NCBI GenBank assembly: GCA_036501535.1
Contig: DASYAE010000252.1
Location: forward strand, 1 to 40,697
Reading direction: 5' to 3'
Length of the DNA stretch: 40,697 nt
Source of the DNA: DASYAE01 sp036501535
GTDB lineage: Bacteria > Actinomycetota > Actinomycetes > Streptomycetales > Catenulisporaceae
Position 1 is the first letter of the stretch; every line of letters starts with the position of its first letter. Below, in pieces: positions 1 through 8,931 of the stretch. The notes below the pieces were generated by a model. That model worked only from the letters and a program-made list of their open reading frames with translations. It ran no database searches and was not told where the DNA came from. The position numbers and the translations under genes were made by a program.

Positions 1-2430
1 CGGTCGCCGCGCTCGCGGAACAGCGCGAGTGCCCGGTCCAGCCGCTCGGCAGCCTGCTGATACCGCTCGCCGAGCAGGTCGGCCAGGCCGAGGTTGCCCA
101 GCGCGCGGATCTGGCCGTCGCGGTCGCCGCTCGCCCGGGACGAGGCCAGCGCCTGCAGGAAGTGGTCGGCCGCCGCCTTGTACCGGCCGCGCCGCCATTC
201 GAGCACGCCGAGGTTGCTCGACGCGGCGGCCTGCGCCTGCGCGTCGCCGGTCTCGTCCGCGGCGCGGCGGGCGTATTCGTGGATGTACGCGGCTTCGGGC
301 AGGCGCCCGCTGATGTCCAAATGCCGGAAGAGTGTCAGCGCCAGCCGGGTGGCGTGCGTGGGCCAGCCGTGCCCGGCCGCGTGCCTGACGGCGGCGACCA
401 GGTTGGGCAGCTCGACTTCCAGCCACGCCCGCGCCGCCGCCTCGTCCGGCATCGGCACGGCCGTACCGGCCGGCGGCGGCTCGGCGTGCGGCAGCCGGTC
501 GGCCTCGGCCGGGTACAGGACGGCCATCGCCGCCACAGCCGCGTGAAGGTAGAGGTCGAACAGCCGGGTCAGCGCCGCCCGCGGCTGCAGCTCGTCCGGC
601 TCGGCGGCGGCCAGCTCCCGGGCGTAGGCGCGTAAGAGGTCGTGCATGGTGTAGCGCGCCGCGCCGCCGTCCGCCTGGATCAGGTGCGCCTGCGCGAGCC
701 GGCCGAGCAGCCGGTCCGCCTGCTGCGCGTCGGTTCCGTCGAGCGCGGCGGCTGCGTGCCGCTCGAGATCAGGACCCGGATGCAGGCCGGCGAGCCGGAA
801 CGCGCGCGCCGCGCCGGGCTCCAGATGCCGGTAGGACCAGGAGAGCACCGGCCGGACCGCCGCGCGCGGATCGCCGCCGGCGTCGAGCAGGTCCAGCCGC
901 CGCCCCCGGTCGGCCAGCTCGCCGACCAGCGCGTCGAGCGCGTCGTCCGGCCGGGTGACGGCCAGCTCGGCGGCGATCCGCAGCGCCAGCGGAAGCCCGC
1001 AGCACTGGCCGGCCAGCGTGCGCGCGGCTTCCGGCGCCGCGTCGGCCCGGGGCCCGATCAGCGTCTGCAGCAGCGCGACCGCTTCGGTCGGCGGCAGCGT
1101 GTCGAGGTCCAGCCGCACCGCGCCGTCCCGGACCACCAGCCCGGCGAGGCTGTCGCGGCTGGTCACCAGCGCCACGCAGCCGTCCGCGCCCGGAAGCAGC
1201 GGCCTGACCTGCTCGGCGTCGTGCGCGTTGTCCAGTAGGACCAGCATCCGCCGACCTGCCAGAAGGCTGCGATACTGGGCGGCGCGCTGCTGCTCGTCCG
1301 GCCCGATCTCCGGGCCGGGCACGCCGAGCGCGCGCAGGAAGCCGGCCAGCGCGACGGTCGCGGGCAGGGGCAGCTCGGCGTCGTATCCGCGCAGGTCGAC
1401 ATACAGCTGGCCGTCCGGGAACCGGTCGGCGGCGGCGCGCGCCCAGTGGACGGCGAGCGCCGTCTTGCCGACCCCGGCCGTGCCGCGGATCGCCGAGATC
1501 ACCACCGCGCCGCCGGCCGCGTCCGCCGGGCCGGGCTCGCCGGCCAGCCGGGTCAGCGCGTCCAGTTCGGCCTGCCGGCCGGTGAAGTGCCGCACTGCGG
1601 CGGGCAGCTGGCGCGGCACCGGCGCGGCGGGCGCGGCTGCTGCGACTGCTGAGGCGGTCTCGCGGCCCTCTCCGGCCGGCGCGGCCAGCTCCTCGTCCCC
1701 GGCCAGCACGCGCTCCTGAAGCCGCCTCAGCTGCGGCCCCGGTTCGATGCCCAGCTCGTCCACCAGCGTCCGCCGGGCGCGCTGATAGGCCTCGAGCGCC
1801 TCGGCCTGCCGCCCGGCGCGGGCCAGCGCCAGCATCAGCTGGGCGTGGAACCGCTCCGCAGCGGGTGCTGCGCCGTCAGGCTCCTGAGCTCCGGGACGAG
1901 CCGGTCGTGCCGGCCCAGCCGCAGCCCGGCCTCGGCGCGGTCCTCGAGCGCCTGCAGGCGCAGCTGCTCGACCCGGGGCGCGAACCGCTCGCGCAGCGCC
2001 TGCGAGGGCACGTCGAGCAGCGGCTCGCCGCGCCACAGCCCCAGCGCCTCCTCCAGCAGCTCTTCAGCCCGCTGCCACGCCTGGACCCGCAGCGCGTCGG
2101 CGCCCTCGCGGCACAGGGATTCGAAGCCCAGCACGTCCAGCTCGTCCTCGGCGAGCCGGCACAGGTAGCCCGGGTCCCGGGTCATGATGCGCGCCGCGAT
2201 GTTCGGGCCCACAGCCAGGCGCGCCGCATCACGTAGGAGCGCACCGTGCGCGCGGCGCCGGCCGGCGGCGCCGCGTCCCACACCGCCTCGGCCAGCTCGT
2301 CGACCTGGACCGGCCGGTTCGCCCACACCAGCAGCGCGGCCAGCAGCGTGCGCTGCCGGGTCGCCGTGACCCGGACCTCTTGCCCCGCGTCGTCGGCGGC
2401 CAGCAGCGGTCCGAGGATTCCCAGCCTCAC
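1..2430 (-). pseudogene. AfsR/SARP-type transcriptional regulator, partial at left edge, two frameshifts
   Basis: Runs on the minus strand from GTG 2430 (GGGAGG just upstream) and leaves the window at base 1. Modules in order: an OmpR-like winged helix beginning VRLGILGPL, a BTAD domain (about 2215-1860, ending LTAQHPLR), an NB-ARC ATPase with Walker A GTAGVGKT at 1461-1484 and Walker B MLVLLDNA near 1230-1255, then a TPR-like tail. SARP proteins of this type activate secondary-metabolite or stress genes; the target here is unknown. The frame breaks twice: near 2222, between SYVMRR and LAVGPNIAAR, and near 1857, between HPLR and RFHAQLMLAL. One added base at each point restores a family-like protein. 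From 1857 to the edge the frame stays open. This is either a decaying gene or two single-base assembly errors in GC-rich DNA; the sequence cannot say which. Confidence 0.8.
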
Positions 2431-2507
2431 CGCGCCTCCCTGCACGCCGCGCGGAGGCATCGCTGCCGCGCCACCGGAACGTAGCCGAAACGCCACACTC
2501 CGAGGTA

Positions 2508-2535
2508 AGAGTAGTGAAGCGCGCCTTCTTGACAA
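2508..2535 (-). promoter_or_regulatory. Possible sigma-70-type promoter for the SARP gene
   Basis: Read on the minus strand there is TTGTCA (2535-2530), a 16-nt spacer, and TACTCT (2513-2508), about 80 bases upstream of the SARP GTG at 2430. The -35 is close to consensus and the -10 is weak, so this is only a candidate. Confidence 0.25.
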
Positions 2536-2565
2536 CAGCCTGAACCCGCGCAGGCCGCCGAGCAG

Positions 2566-2988
2566 TCAGTGCGCTCCCGGCCCCCGCCCGTCCGGCAGTG
2601 CGATGAGTCCGGCGTTCGTCGCGGTGAATCCGCAGGCCTGGAAGTAGAACGCGGTCAGGTGGTCTTCGAAGTCGACGTGCAGCCATTCGCATCCGGCCGC
2701 GCCGGCGTGCTCCACGGCAGCGGCGATCAGCCCGGTGCCGATCCCCCGGTGCCGCGCCGCCCCCGAGACCATCGTGTCGAGGATGAAGGCGTGCACCCCG
2801 CCGTCCCAGGCGACGTTCACAAATCCCACCAGCGAGTCGCCCGACCGGGCGCACACCCACCCGAGACTGTGCCGATACACCTGGGTGTGCCAGTCGATCT
2901 CGAGGTGAGGGTGTTCGAAGCCCTCCGCGTGCAGCGCGTTGACCGCTTGGTTCGCGAACTCGCCGCGCCATTCGTAGGTGATCGTCAC
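2566..2988 (-). CDS. GNAT-family N-acetyltransferase
   Basis: A 140-residue protein with the GNAT fold: a central beta region ending FILDTMVSG, the acetyl-CoA pyrophosphate-binding loop ARHRGIGTGL at about residues 78-87, and a C-terminal AFYFQACGFTATNAGLIAL segment typical of the last strand and helix. It should transfer an acetyl group from acetyl-CoA to an unidentified amine. The GTG at 2988 is chosen because GGGAGA lies about 8 bases upstream and the protein then has normal GNAT length. A longer reading to 3417 would overlap the divergent monooxygenase and adds no family-like sequence. It reads toward the SARP gene 135 bases downstream, but a promoter-like element lies between them. Confidence 0.85.
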   Translation of the reverse strand: MTITYEWRGEFANQAVNALHAEGFEHPHLEIDWHTQVYRHSLGWVCARSGDSLVGFVNVAWDGGVHAFILDTMVSGAARHRGIGTGLIAAAVEHAGAAGCEWLHVDFEDHLTAFYFQACGFTATNAGLIALPDGRGPGAH

Positions 2989-3099
2989 GCCATGATTCTC
3001 CCGCAGCGCGTGGGGCGTTGACGGCGCGCCGGCCGATGCCATCCTGAGTCTGTGCCGGCCGCAGCGCGGCGGTCCGGCGGAACTGCTTACGGAGGCGCC

Positions 3100-4560
3100 A
3101 TGGCCGCGACGACCGCAACCACCCACTCGGACGTGCTCATCGTGGGCGCCGGCCTCTCGGGCGTCGGCGCGGCCTGTTGGCTGCAGAACGAGGCGCCCGG
3201 CACGAGCTTCGCGATCGTCGAGGCGCGCGGCGCCAGCGGCGGCACCTGGGACCTGTTCCGCTACCCGGGCGTGCGCTCGGACTCGGACATGTTCACCCTC
3301 GGATACGCGTTCCGGCCGTGGAAGGAGGCCGAGGCGATCGCCGACGGTGACGACATCCTGCGCTACGTGCGGGAGACCTCGGCCGCGTACGACGTCGATC
3401 GGCACATCACCTACCACGCCCGGGTCACGCGGGCCGACTGGTCCGGCGGGAGCCGCCGGTGGACGGTCACCGTCGAGGACGCCGAGACCGGCGAGCAGGC
3501 GACGCGCACATGCGGGTTCTTATATCTGTGCTCGGGCTACTACCGCTACGACGAGGGCTACACGCCGGACTGGCCCGGCCTCGACGACTACGCCGGCACC
3601 GTGGTCCACCCCCAGCACTGGCCCGCCGACCTCGACGTGACCGGCAAGCGCGTCATCGTCGTCGGCAGCGGCGCGACCGCGGTCACGCTGGTCCCCGCGC
3701 TGGCGCGCACCGCCGCGCACGTGACCATGCTGCAACGCTCGCCGTCGTTCGTCCTGTCGCTGCCCTCGCGCGACGTCGTCGCGGAGTTGCTGCGCAAGGT
3801 GCTGTCCGAGCGGCAGGCCTATGCCGCCGTGCGGTGGAAGAACGTGAAGATCGCGACAGGGCTCTACACCGTCTGCCGCAAGTACCCGGCCCTGGCGCGC
3901 TCCGTGCTGCGCCGCGGCGTCGCCGGCCGCCTTCCGGACGACTACGACGTGGTGACCCACTTCACGCCGGCATACGAACCCTGGGACCAGCGCATGTGCT
4001 TCGTCCCGGACGGCGACCTCTTCCGCGCGATCGGCTCCGGCACGGCCGACGTGGTCACCGACCACATCGAGGCCTTCACCGCGACCGGCGTGCGGCTGCG
4101 CTCCGGCGCGAGCCTTGACGCCGACGTCGTCGTCGCCGCGACCGGCCTCAACCTGATGCCGATGGGCGGCGTGGAGCTGTCCGTCGACGGCGAGCCGGTC
4201 AAGGTGCCCGAGCGCGTCGTGTACAAGGGCATGATGCTCGACGGCGTGCCCAACATGGCCTTCGCGATCGGCTACACGAACGCGCCGTGGACGCTTAAAG
4301 TCGACCTCGTCTCCGGGTACCTATGCAGGCTGCTGACCTTCATGATGCGGGGCGGCTACGCGACCGTCACCCCGCGGCTGCCCGCCGAGGCGATGAGCAC
4401 GAGCTCGTACATCGAGATGAAGTCGGGCTACTTCGAGCGCGCCCGCGAATCCCTGCCGCTGCAGGGGGACCGCGCGCCGTGGCGGCTGCGCCAGCACTAC
4501 CGGAAGGACTCGGCGCTCTACCGGGGCCGGATCGACGGGGACGGGCTGGAGTTCGGCTGA
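3100..4560 (+). CDS. Flavin-containing monooxygenase / Baeyer-Villiger-type NAD(P)/FAD oxidoreductase
   Basis: A 486-residue class B flavoprotein. The N-terminal FAD-binding Rossmann motif is VGAGLSGVGAA (about residues 15-25), followed by a GGTWDLFRYPGVRSDSD segment typical of this family. An FMO-like fingerprint, YAGTVVHPQHW, lies near 164-174, and a second Rossmann motif for NADPH, VVGSGATAVT, near 186-195. Members oxygenate ketones, amines or sulfides with NADPH and O2; the substrate is not predictable. The ATG at 3100 is preceded by GGAGG at 3091-3095. Codon 141 is TTA (3520-3522), rare in high-GC actinomycetes and, in Streptomyces, a mark of bldA-dependent translation. It is divergent from the GNAT gene and convergent with the peptidyl-tRNA hydrolase gene. 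Confidence 0.9.
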   Translation: MAATTATTHSDVLIVGAGLSGVGAACWLQNEAPGTSFAIVEARGASGGTWDLFRYPGVRSDSDMFTLGYAFRPWKEAEAIADGDDILRYVRETSAAYDVDRHITYHARVTRADWSGGSRRWTVTVEDAETGEQATRTCGFLYLCSGYYRYDEGYTPDWPGLDDYAGTVVHPQHWPADLDVTGKRVIVVGSGATAVTLVPALARTAAHVTMLQRSPSFVLSLPSRDVVAELLRKVLSERQAYAAVRWKNVKIATGLYTVCRKYPALARSVLRRGVAGRLPDDYDVVTHFTPAYEPWDQRMCFVPDGDLFRAIGSGTADVVTDHIEAFTATGVRLRSGASLDADVVVAATGLNLMPMGGVELSVDGEPVKVPERVVYKGMMLDGVPNMAFAIGYTNAPWTLKVDLVSGYLCRLLTFMMRGGYATVTPRLPAEAMSTSSYIEMKSGYFERARESLPLQGDRAPWRLRQHYRKDSALYRGRIDGDGLEFG

Positions 4561-4597
4561 GCCCGGCCCCTCGGGCCCGGCCCGCGCCCCGCCCGAC

Positions 4598-4633
4598 CGG
4601 AATTCAGTGCACGAACTCAGCGCACGAATTCCG
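4598..4633. terminator. Inverted repeat between convergent genes
   Basis: CGGAATTC at 4598-4605 and GAATTCCG at 4626-4633 form perfect 8-base arms around a 20-base loop, overlapping the 3' end of the peptidyl-tRNA hydrolase gene. It is a candidate bidirectional terminator for two convergent genes, without a U-tract. The loop is long, so confidence is low. Confidence 0.3.
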
Positions 4634-5327
4634 CGGTCGCGGTCGCGGTGCCCGGCTCGATCTCGGTGAATCCGGCGTCGTGCACGGTCGGAAGGCCGCG
4701 GCCGGCGAGCCCGGCCCACCGGGCCGGCGACGCGGTGCGCACCGCGAGCGGGAAGCCCTGCGCGGCCCACGCCGCCGCCCGCTGCGGCGGCAGGGCCCAC
4801 CAGCCGAGCTGTGCGGCGTGCCCGGCCTGCGCCATCGCCTTCCCTGCGGTCATCACGACCTTCGGGTTCAGCCACACCACCGGCACGCCGGGCTCTGCGG
4901 CCGGCGGCGGCGCGCTGTCCCCGAAATCGGTGCCGGACACCTGAAGCCGCGCCAGGTCTTTCGGCCAGCCGTTCAACGGGATCGGCGGATACACGCGCAC
5001 CTGCGCCGTCCGCCCGGTCACCGTGATGCCGGGCAACGCCGCCGCGCGCGTCCACTCCGCGCCGCGCGCCCGCCGCACGACCTTGCGGATCCGCGCGTCC
5101 TGCCACGCCGCCACCGCCTCGGCCCACTCCCCGTCTCCCGCGCTGCGCTCGTCCGACAGCAGGATCAGCACTGCGCGCGCCGCCGTCTCCAACGCATCGG
5201 TGCGCTCCGGCGGGGCGTCCCGCTCCAGCCGCACCACCAGTGGAAGGACGAATTGCGGCCGCGCGTCGCGCAGCTGCGCGACGGCGTCGGCGGCGTCGGC
5301 CGCGCCCGGGAGTTCATCGGTGTGCAT
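4617..5327 (-). CDS. Peptidyl-tRNA hydrolase, PTH2 family (actinobacterial long form)
   Basis: A 236-residue protein. The C-terminal half is a PTH2 domain: the signature MTAGKAMAQAGHAAQLGWW at about residues 159-177 matches the family pattern M-x-x-GK-x-x-AQ-x-x-H with its conserved Lys and His. PTH2 enzymes cleave peptidyl-tRNA that has dropped off the ribosome, releasing tRNA. The N-terminal half (PQFVLPLVVRLE, EWAEAVAAWQDARIRKVVRR) is an extension shared, as far as I recall, with Streptomyces homologues. PTH2 in archaea and eukaryotes is about 120 residues. Most bacteria rely on the unrelated Pth1, so this is probably an additional enzyme. The ATG at 5327 has only a weak GGAAG upstream. 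The divergent neighbour is a secreted glycosidase, with no obvious functional link. Confidence 0.85.
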   Translation of the reverse strand: MHTDELPGAADAADAVAQLRDARPQFVLPLVVRLERDAPPERTDALETAARAVLILLSDERSAGDGEWAEAVAAWQDARIRKVVRRARGAEWTRAAALPGITVTGRTAQVRVYPPIPLNGWPKDLARLQVSGTDFGDSAPPPAAEPGVPVVWLNPKVVMTAGKAMAQAGHAAQLGWWALPPQRAAAWAAQGFPLAVRTASPARWAGLAGRGLPTVHDAGFTEIEPGTATATAEFVR

Positions 5328-5351
5328 GCGGCCAAGTCTTCCGCATCGGCA

Positions 5352-5381
5352 TTGACATCGGATGTATCGTGAGCGTTGTTT
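5352..5381 (+). promoter_or_regulatory. Possible promoter for the exported glycosidase
   Basis: A perfect -35 hexamer TTGACA at 5352-5357 is followed 18 bases later by the poor -10 TTGTTT (5376-5381), about 135 bases upstream of the glycosidase GTG at 5517. Only the -35 is convincing. Confidence 0.25.
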
Positions 5382-5516
5382 GCTGGAAACAGGAAATCTC
5401 CCCACCAACTTCGGGCGCTGACCAGTATTCATCCCATGAATCGACGCCTTGATCACTCTGCGCGCCCCACGCTTTCGCGCCTTCTCATGTCGCCCTCGCC
5501 TGACGAAGGATCTCTC

Positions 5517-8500
5517 GTGAACCTCCGACGCCGTCATTTCCGCTTACTCGCCGCGGCCGGTGCGCTCGCCGCCGCCGTCCCGATGCTCTCCGTCGCCCCC
5601 GGCGCCGCGCCCCAAGCCTTCGCCGACACCCTCACCACCGCGTGGCACGACGGCGCGTTCGCCGAGGACGCTGCCGGCATCGTCGGCCGCTCCGACATCG
5701 TGATCCAGCAGCCGAACGTGAGCGACGCGCAGTCGCTGCCGCTGGGCAACGGCTCGCTGGGCGTGGCCGCCTGGGCCGCGAACGGCTTCACCGCGCAGCT
5801 CAACCGCAGCGACACCATGCCGGACCGGCTCTCGCCCGGCCAGGTCGAGATACCCGGCCTGTCCGCCATGACCGCCGCATCCGACTTCAGCGGCACGCTC
5901 GACCTCTACAACGGGGTGCTCGAGGAGTCCGGCGGCGGGATCGCGATGAAGGCCTGGGTCCCGGCGGGCAAGGACGAACTCGTCATCGACGTCACCGGCG
6001 CCGCGCCGAACGCCGCCGAGACCGCGGACCTGCACCTGTGGAACGGCCGCACGCCGACCGCGGCGGCCTCCGGCGGCATCGGCAGCCTCTCCCAGACCTG
6101 GGTCGACAACACGCAGACCGGCAACTCCGGCCAGACCTTCGGCGCGATGTCCGCGATCACCGCGAGCGGCAAGGACGCGACCGCCTCCGTGGTGAGCCCG
6201 GCCTCGGTGCAGGTCGCGTTCACGACCAGCGCGACCGGCGCGTTCCGGGTCGTGGTCGCGGCGCCGTCGTGGAAGGGGGGCGACGCGCAGGCCGCGGCGG
6301 CCAAGCTGATCGGACCGGACGCGCTGCTGCCGGGCCCGCTGCTGCTGGCCGAGCAGGCGCACTGGTGGAACGGCTACTGGGCGAAGGCCGGGCTGGTCGA
6401 GATGAACTCCTCCGACGGCACGGCTCAGTACATGGAGAACCTGCGCGACATCTACCTCTACACCGAGGCCGCGAGCATGAAGTCCGGCACGTATCCGGGC
6501 AGCCAGGCCGGCGTCGCCGACATGTTCGCCTACGACCAGGACCAGCAGGACTGGTACCCGGCCGGCTACTGGCTGTGGAACCTGCGCGGGCAGATCTCGG
6601 CGAACCTGTCGAGCGGAAACTACGCGCTCAACATCCCGGTCTTCGACATGTATCTCAATGATCTGCCGGCGATCGAGGCGTGGACGAAGGCGGAGATGGG
6701 CGGCCTGCCCGGCGCCTGCATCCCGGAGACGATGCGGTTCGACGGCAATGGTTACTACAACGGCGGCGACGACACCCAGAACGCCTCCTGCGCCACCGCC
6801 TCCAGCCCGTCCTACAACGCCGAGGACATCACCAGCGGCGCGGAGCTGGCCATGTGGATCTGGCAGCAGTACCAGGACGCCGGAAGCATCAGCTTCCTGC
6901 GGAAGTACTACCCGCTGCTGGAGCAGACCTCGATCTTCCTGCTGGCCTACCAGCAGGCCGGCCCGGACGGGTTCCTGCACGGCACCGCCAACGCGCACGA
7001 GACCCAGTGGGCGGTGACCGACCCGACGACGGACATCGCCGCGGACCAGGCGCTCTTCCCGGCGGTGGTGAGCGCCGCCGCGCTGCTGCACAAGGACTCG
7101 TCCCTCGCCGCACAGCTGAAGACCGCCTTGACCGAGATCGAGCCGTACGCGCGCACGGACGAGGCGACCAGGCAGCAGCTGCTCAACCCGCAGCCCACCT
7201 CGGCCTCGGCCGTCGCGTCGCTCGATGCGCAGGGCACCGACGTGATCGCCGACTCGTATCAGCCCTCGGCCACGCTGCGCAACAGCGAGAACATCGGCCT
7301 GGAGCCGCTCTGGCCGTGGGCCGTGGTCGGCGACAACTCCACGGTTGGCGGGGACGATCTCACCGCGTTGGAGGACCGCACCTACGCCGATCGACCCAAC
7401 CGGATCGCCAACGACTGGAGCTTCGACGCGGTCGACGCGGCCCGGCTCGACCTGCCCGACCAGGTCCAGTCCGACATGACCGCGATCGCCGAGAAGTACC
7501 AGGCCTACATCGACGGCATGGGCAACGTGTTCGGCAGCTCGCCGGGCGACGAGCCCTACATCGAGCTGTCCTCGACCACTGCCACCGCCGCCGACGAGGC
7601 CCTGGCGACCGACTACGACGGCACCCTGCGCTTCGCCCCGGCCTGGCCCTCGGACTGGGACGTCTCAGGCACCGTCTACATCCAGGGCGGCTCGAAGGTC
7701 GACGTCCAGGTGCAGGGCGGCACGATCACCACGGCCGCGATCCAGGCCGGCAGCACCGGCGCCCTCACCGTGCGCAGCCCGTGGTCCGGCCGGCAGGTCG
7801 AGGTCGTCAACGGGCGCACCGGGGCCGTCGTGGTCCGGCCGACCACCGCCGCGACCTTCAAGGTCCCGGTCCGCGCCGGGCAGTCCTACCTGGTCGAGCA
7901 GGCCTCCTCGCCGACCACCGCGCTGCCGTTCGCCCCGGTGACCGGCACGCGGGCGACCGACCCGAAGAAGCTGGGCAAGCAGCAGATCGGCCTCGGCCCG
8001 GCGGTCCACTACGCGAACCTCGCCGCCTCGTTCAACGACGTCGGCATCACCGCGGACGACGACACCGCGCCGGGCAACTTCGACGGCGGCGGCAGCGCCA
8101 GCTTCTCCGAGACCGCGCTGACCGACGCCGGCGCGGGACCCGGCGCCGCGCTCACCTCGTCAGGGATCAGCTTCACCGTCCCCGGCGCGGCCGCCGGCAC
8201 CGACGACAACACGGTCGCCGAAGGCCAGATCATCGAGCTGGCCGGCGCGGGCACCGGGGCGAACCTGGGCTTCCTGGTCTCGGCCAGCTACGGCCCGGCG
8301 ACCGGAACCGGCACCATCACCTACACCGACGGCACCACGCAGAGCTTCACGCTCACCTCGCCGGACTGGTTCTCCACGACCCCGCCGAGCGGCGGCGCGC
8401 TCGCCGTCAGCTCCGCCTACCAGAACCGCGCGGGCAACACGACCTACGACGGCAGCGCCAACATCTTCTCCGAGACGGTCCCGCTCGCCTCGGGCAAGAC

Positions 8501-8585
8501 CGCGGCCTCGGTCACGCTGCCGGCCGGCGGCGGGCTGGCCGCCGGGACCCCGGCCCTGCACGTCTTCGCGATCGCGGAGGGGTGA
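5517..8585 (+). CDS. Tat-exported glycoside hydrolase-like protein, DUF5703 / GH95-like
   Basis: A 1022-residue exported protein. The N-terminus has a twin-arginine signal (LRRRHFRLLAAAG, then a hydrophobic stretch ending near AFA at about residue 36). The next region (SDIVIQQPNVSDAQSLPLGNGSLG...) resembles the DUF5703 beta-sandwich that precedes an (alpha/alpha)6 barrel in GH95-like enzymes. The central part contains aromatic-rich YWLWNLRGQ and SENIGLEPLWPWAV segments. The last about 190 residues form a Gly/Thr/Ser-rich beta-sandwich likely to bind carbohydrate. It probably hydrolyses plant or microbial polysaccharide outside the cell; fucose as substrate is only a family-level guess. The GTG at 5517 is chosen for GAAGGA 6 bases upstream and for placing the Tat signal at the N-terminus. 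Codon 10 is TTA (5544-5546), inside the signal peptide. Confidence 0.75.
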   Translation: MNLRRRHFRLLAAAGALAAAVPMLSVAPGAAPQAFADTLTTAWHDGAFAEDAAGIVGRSDIVIQQPNVSDAQSLPLGNGSLGVAAWAANGFTAQLNRSDTMPDRLSPGQVEIPGLSAMTAASDFSGTLDLYNGVLEESGGGIAMKAWVPAGKDELVIDVTGAAPNAAETADLHLWNGRTPTAAASGGIGSLSQTWVDNTQTGNSGQTFGAMSAITASGKDATASVVSPASVQVAFTTSATGAFRVVVAAPSWKGGDAQAAAAKLIGPDALLPGPLLLAEQAHWWNGYWAKAGLVEMNSSDGTAQYMENLRDIYLYTEAASMKSGTYPGSQAGVADMFAYDQDQQDWYPAGYWLWNLRGQISANLSSGNYALNIPVFDMYLNDLPAIEAWTKAEMGGLPGACIPETMRFDGNGYYNGGDDTQNASCATASSPSYNAEDITSGAELAMWIWQQYQDAGSISFLRKYYPLLEQTSIFLLAYQQAGPDGFLHGTANAHETQWAVTDPTTDIAADQALFPAVVSAAALLHKDSSLAAQLKTALTEIEPYARTDEATRQQLLNPQPTSASAVASLDAQGTDVIADSYQPSATLRNSENIGLEPLWPWAVVGDNSTVGGDDLTALEDRTYADRPNRIANDWSFDAVDAARLDLPDQVQSDMTAIAEKYQAYIDGMGNVFGSSPGDEPYIELSSTTATAADEALATDYDGTLRFAPAWPSDWDVSGTVYIQGGSKVDVQVQGGTITTAAIQAGSTGALTVRSPWSGRQVEVVNGRTGAVVVRPTTAATFKVPVRAGQSYLVEQASSPTTALPFAPVTGTRATDPKKLGKQQIGLGPAVHYANLAASFNDVGITADDDTAPGNFDGGGSASFSETALTDAGAGPGAALTSSGISFTVPGAAAGTDDNTVAEGQIIELAGAGTGANLGFLVSASYGPATGTGTITYTDGTTQSFTLTSPDWFSTTPPSGGALAVSSAYQNRAGNTTYDGSANIFSETVPLASGKTAASVTLPAGGGLAAGTPALHVFAIAEG

Positions 8586-8605
8586 CGGCCGGCCGGTGAC
8601 AGCAG

Positions 8606-8641
8606 TCGCGCCGCGCTAACTTGATCGGTAGCGCGGCGCGA
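8606..8641. terminator. Strong hairpin between convergent transcription units
   Basis: TCGCGCCGCGCTA at 8606-8618 and TAGCGCGGCGCGA at 8629-8641 are perfect 13-base arms around a 10-base loop. The hairpin lies 21 bases after the glycosidase stop and 25 bases beyond the end of the converging transport operon, so it could terminate both. It lacks a T-tract on either side, as is common in high-GC actinomycetes. Confidence 0.65.
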
Positions 8642-8665
8642 ATGCTGTGTGCGGTCTTTGGCCGC

Positions 8666-8875
8666 TTATTTGCGGCGTGCCCGCCAGAGGCTCCAGGGCA
8701 GCACGAGAACGACGCCGACCGGCATGATCCACCAGGCGGGCACGGACGTGCGGCTCACGCCGTAGGTCACCGCGAGGGCGACGACCACGCTGGCCGCGAC
8801 CCGCCAGTCGTCGCCGACCACGAAGTCGTACCAGAATGCTCCAAAGGCGCGCAGGCGCCCGGTCAGCGTACGCAT
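8666..8875 (-). CDS. Small membrane protein (69 aa), last gene of the iron-type transport operon
   Basis: A 69-residue protein with a cytoplasm-like start containing AFWYDFVVGDDW, then two predicted membrane segments (about residues 26-40 and 47-62) and a basic C-terminus, WRARRK. I do not recognise a characterised family. It lies 56 bases downstream of the FTR1-like gene on the same strand and is followed by the strong hairpin at 8606-8641, so it is likely the last gene of that transcript. Its size and position suggest an accessory subunit of the neighbouring membrane protein; this is inference. The start is the first ATG giving a compact protein; no strong ribosome binding site is evident. 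Confidence 0.65.
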   Translation of the reverse strand: MRTLTGRLRAFGAFWYDFVVGDDWRVAASVVVALAVTYGVSRTSVPAWWIMPVGVVLVLPWSLWRARRK

Positions 8876-8931
8876 ATCAGTGTCCCACCGTTCCCTGTGC
8901 TTGTACCCTGTGCCTGTAATGCGTGCTGTTC

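Noticed and set aside
4561..4600. GC-rich GGCCC/GGGCC hairpin just after the monooxygenase stop
   Set aside because: Only five base pairs before a mismatch; composition alone can explain it.
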